This document shows, piece after piece, positions 61,757 through 64,000 of a stretch of DNA of 64,000 bases. The translations under genes and the position numbers were made by a program. How positions within the stretch are numbered: the first letter of the stretch is position 1; every line of letters begins with the position of its first letter. The stretch is from Patiriisocius sp047731265 (GTDB taxonomy: Bacteria > Bacteroidota > Bacteroidia > Flavobacteriales > Flavobacteriaceae). The stretch lies in the NCBI RefSeq assembly GCF_047731265.1, contig NZ_CP159835.1:3286001-3350000 (forward strand). Direction: 5' to 3'. The notes beneath the pieces are model-generated. The model saw nothing but the letters and a program-made list of their open reading frames with translations, ran no database searches and was not told the origin of the DNA.

Positions 61757-62035
61757 CCTTTGGAAATTACAAGCTTAAATCATTTGATATTAAACAATCT
61801 ATAAGACTCATATTGATATTTAAAAAAAATACAAAAGACTATTTCTTTGTGTATTTGCGAAACCAGCCGTGGTACTTCTATTAGAAGCAAAAGGGGTAAA
61901 GCATCTCTCTTTGCTTATAGCTTTTAATAGTACTGTTTTACTAGCAACCACCATATTTTAAATGTTACCAGAAATAAATACAATCCCATCAAAAGAAATT
62001 AGTGTTTTTAGTGTTCTTAATATTCTCTTAATATA
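61757..62035 (+). pseudogene. decayed copy of the methyltransferase/ZIP junction
   Basis: From CCTTTGGAAATTACAAGCTT at 61757 the sequence follows 60838-61112 for about 275 bases. First it reads FGNYKL(K)SFDIKQS(I)RLI(L)IFKK in the methyltransferase frame, then, in the ZIP frame, fragments such as HLSLLIAF, VLLATTIF, LPEINTIPSKEI and VLNILL, broken by stops and lacking the ATG overlap. It is a partial, diverged tandem duplicate that has no coding capacity. Confidence 0.82.
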
Positions 62036-62158
62036 AGGTCGTAGGTTAAGAAAAGCTTGAACTAATTATAGTGTTTTTATAATTATACATCTTAAAAAAA
62101 CCGCTTTGCAAGAGCAAGATGGTTAAATAAAATATTTAATTAAAATTATAATTACATC

Positions 62159-62388
62159 TTATTTATTTGATAAACGTTTCATATCATCAAGTTTTTTCTG
62201 CAATTTAAGTGGGGTAATATCTCCTTTATTAGAAGCTGCTCTTTCAACATTTGTAATGTCAGCTATTCCAGCAGCACAAGTAATATCTAAACTATAATCT
62301 CGAGATCCAGCACTAAATGCTTCGATAACTATTATATGCTTAGAGGTACCATCTGACGCAGTGCAACCTCTGCGGTCATTTTATAATA
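62159..62388 (-). pseudogene. unrecognised protein fragment without start
   Basis: The minus strand contains an open frame without a Met start, limited upstream by a TAA at about 62389. It reads RRGCTASDGTSKHIIVIEAF, SAGSRDYSLDITCAAGIADI and TNVERAASNKGDITPLKLQK, ending LDDMKRLSNK. Its composition is like a folded domain of a larger secreted protein. I do not recognise the family. The 5' end is missing, so I call it a fragment. Just to the right, the plus strand reads HKWDSPDNEAIGKIFEN before a stop, another scrap. Confidence 0.45.
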
Positions 62389-62462
62389 ACGTGTCCCATA
62401 AATGGGATTCGCCAGATAATGAGGCAATTGGGAAGATATTTGAAAATTAGAGTTATTGATTA

Positions 62463-62495
62463 AAAGCAAGGTTGATTTATCAGCTTTGCTTTTTA
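62463..62495. terminator. terminator-like hairpin
   Basis: AAAAGCAAGGTTGAT and ATCAGCTTTGCTTTT pair with two G-U pairs and are followed by a T-run. No intact gene ends at it now; it may have ended one of the decayed genes. Confidence 0.6.
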
Positions 62496-62542
62496 GTTTT
62501 ATAATAGTTGATTGATTTTAGAAACATACTTTACAGGTATTG

Positions 62543-62806
62543 TTATTTTCCAGTAATAGCGGCAAGAATTTCTTCAAAATTAACTTGATACATTTCTTTA
62601 GCTATCATCAAGCCTTTTAGCGTATCAACATTATTATTGTGTTTATAGTAATCTACCGATAGCTCTTGATATGCATTTAAAAGTCCGTTAAGTAGTTCGG
62701 GGCTTATCTCTTCAATATTTTCTAGCTGTGAGAGTTGTTGTGCTAGTTTTTTGTAATCAATTTTGTGCACGTGGCTTTTTAGTTTTAGCATCACGAAGAA
62801 ACGCAT
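62543..62806 (-). CDS. short open frame overlapping a dead XRE gene, doubtful
   Basis: 87 codons on the minus strand. The first 17 (MRFFVMLKLKSHVHKI) overlap the XRE remnant in another frame, so they are probably not real. The remainder (YKKLAQQLSQLENIEEISPE, then ELSVDYYKHNNNVDTLKGLM) looks helical and protein-like. It may be the tail of another decayed gene or of a frameshifted extension of the XRE protein. I cannot assign it and doubt that it is translated as shown. Confidence 0.3.
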   Translation of the reverse strand: MRFFVMLKLKSHVHKIDYKKLAQQLSQLENIEEISPELLNGLLNAYQELSVDYYKHNNNVDTLKGLMIAKEMYQVNFEEILAAITGK

Positions 62807-62992
62807 TTAATAAGGCAAATAAATGGCTTTTGTCACCCTCTGTTAGCAGCTCAAAATCTTCAAGACGTTCTATTGTCCTTTTATCAAAAAAAGGTTTTAA
62901 AACTTCTCCTACCAATTAATCAAGGGATACATCAAAAACATCTGCGATATTCTTTGCAGTCTCTACTGATGGCGTTGCTTCATTACGGTCAC
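62759..62992 (-). pseudogene. XRE regulator remnant
   Basis: One minus-strand frame reads CDRNEATPSVETAKNIADVF, then DVSLD, an in-frame TAA in place of the usual Tyr codon, LVGEVLKPFFDKRTIERLED, and FELLTEGDKSHLFALLNAFL, ending RDAKTKKPRAQN. This is the second half of an XRE helix-turn-helix regulator of the common (K)YERNEATPS..DYLVG type with its dimer helix. The first half of the helix-turn-helix domain is missing, because the sequence runs into an FG-GAP/ASPIC gene at about 62990. Confidence 0.82.
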
Positions 62993-64000
62993 ACTAATTT
63001 CAAGTTTAGAACGTAGCCGCCACGATTACTCTCCACACCTTCCAGATTAACTTTTAAGTAATTGTTTTGATTTAATGTGTTTGAGTTATTTTTAAATAGA
63101 AATATATTGTAAGGGTCTTGATTGGCAACTATAACTTCTGGAAAACCATCATTATTATAATCGCCACTAGCATTTCCGTATGAATCCGCCAAGTCTGTTT
63201 CAAAACCGCTATCTTCAATTGAGGTAAACGTTTCATCATCATTTTAATGATAAAAAGCTGCGGAGTCGTTAGCTCCAGCCTTGTTATCATTACTACCACT
63301 AACATACAAATCTAAACGACCATCATTATCGGCGTCAAAAAAACTAGCTCCCCAACCCACACTTCCAAAAGAAACAACTGCCGGGCCGGCTACATCAGTA
63401 AATGTTCCATCACCCTTATTTTTCATCAATACATTGCCATAATAGCCTGAGCTGAATTAAATGTATTGGTTATGTATATATCTGTAAATCCATCAGCATT
63501 ATAATCATCAAAAGCAGTAGACATTGCGTCCATAAAAAAGTTTGTTCCTGAAGCTGCGCTAACATCAGTAAAAGTTCCATCACTATTATTATGATATAAA
63601 ATATTGTTTGTTGGAAAACGGTCATTGATTAAGTAGATGTCCAACCAACCGTATTATCATAATCAAAGAAAGTACCTTGAAAACATATTGTACTTTGATC
63701 TCCTATCCCAGACGCAGCATTAACATTAGTAAATGTTCCATTACCATTATTTCTATACAACATGTTGGGAATGATTTGATCTAAATCTTTATTTGCTAAA
63801 AATAAATCTAAATCACCATTATTATCATAATCTCCCCAAGACCCTGTATTTGTTTTGATATTTAATACTGGAAGACTCGCTGCTTCTGTAACATTAATAA
63901 AGGCACCATCGTTATTTAGATACAAGCTATTTCCACCTTATGCACTCGCTACAAACAAATCTTTATCCCCATCATAATCTATCCAAACCAAACTTTTTAC
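62993..64000 (-). pseudogene. FG-GAP repeat / ASPIC-UnbV protein gene, broken, partial
   Basis: A minus-strand coding series extends past the window's right edge. FG-GAP/VCBS repeats with Ca-binding DxDNDG-type loops are clear: GSWGDYDNNGDLDLFLANKD, FFDADNDGRLDLYVSG, DDYNADGFTDIYITN and GDYNNDGFPEVIVANQDPYN. The end reads NNYLKVNLEGVESNRGGYVL, the start of an ASPIC/UnbV domain, which is then cut off. Stops interrupt at about 63242 (after AAFYH) and 63937 (after ASA), and frameshifts occur near 63430 and 63640. It was a secreted multi-repeat protein. The 5' end lies outside the window. Confidence 0.85.

Noticed and set aside
1..64000. A defence island, secondary-metabolite cluster or prophage
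   Set aside because: No restriction, Abi, CBASS, retron, polyketide, NRPS or phage structural genes could be recognised; the genes are mostly core functions.

Overview
This window is chromosomal DNA from a member of the Flavobacteriaceae (Bacteroidota). The evidence is low GC, Bacteroidota -7 promoter boxes (TAnnTTTG), few Shine-Dalgarno sites, type IX secretion genes (porQ and a secreted protein with a C-terminal sorting domain), many small SusC-independent beta-barrel proteins, and families that I know mainly from flavobacteria (DUF6048, DUF6452, CCC-motif membrane protein, head-GIN proteins). Most of it is ordinary core genome. I see no rRNA, tRNA, CRISPR array, intact transposon or prophage.

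Layout. 1-10.1 kb: end of an Nth-like glycosylase gene, alanine dehydrogenase family gene, proline dehydrogenase, aroB, DinB protein, Lrp regulator, M14 carboxypeptidase divergent from an XRE regulator, a lipoprotein, a methyltransferase fused to a VF530 domain, and mscL. 10.1-17.2 kb: parC, parE and ychF, with decayed DNA on both sides of parC. 17.3-26 kb: a Lys-rich secreted peptide, an alpha/beta hydrolase, then rpsA, cmk, porQ and lon on the minus strand. 26-29 kb: a plus-strand operon of ECF sigma factor, anti-sigma-like protein and two surface beta-rich proteins. 29-36 kb: large lipoprotein, MFS transporter, M48 protease, MsrB, lipoamide dehydrogenase. 35.8-39.2 kb: a cluster of small beta-barrel genes around aroQ, ending at xerD. 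40.6-44 kb: gene remnants, rny, a probable 6S RNA, zapA and a coiled-coil gene. 44-54 kb: M23 peptidase, TonB-dependent receptor, a dead aldo/keto reductase, cysteine desulfurase, TSP3-like lipoprotein, Smr protein, T9SS cargo. 54-61.6 kb: small membrane proteins, rocD, rlmD, DUF6452/DUF6048 pair, a THUMP methyltransferase, a second methyltransferase and a ZIP transporter. 61.6-64 kb: a graveyard of decayed genes.

How the genes fit together. Proline dehydrogenase and RocD feed glutamate metabolism; aroB and aroQ belong to the shikimate pathway; ParC/ParE, XerD, ZapA and the coiled-coil partner serve chromosome decatenation, dimer resolution and division; PorQ and the sorting-domain protein belong to type IX secretion; RlmD and the THUMP enzyme modify rRNA.

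The most interesting material is not a large novel system but a set of smaller signals: a divergent M14/XRE control region in which the same 13-base palindromic sequence contains the -7 box of both promoters; a methyltransferase-VF530 fusion; a candidate 6S RNA with a long closing stem between zapA and rny; a heptamer tandem array that overlaps the lpd stop codon; and many gene relics (four-helix-bundle protein, beta-barrel, DoxX-like, two aldo/keto reductases, a decayed copy of the methyltransferase/ZIP junction, XRE and FG-GAP/ASPIC genes) that record deletions and duplications.
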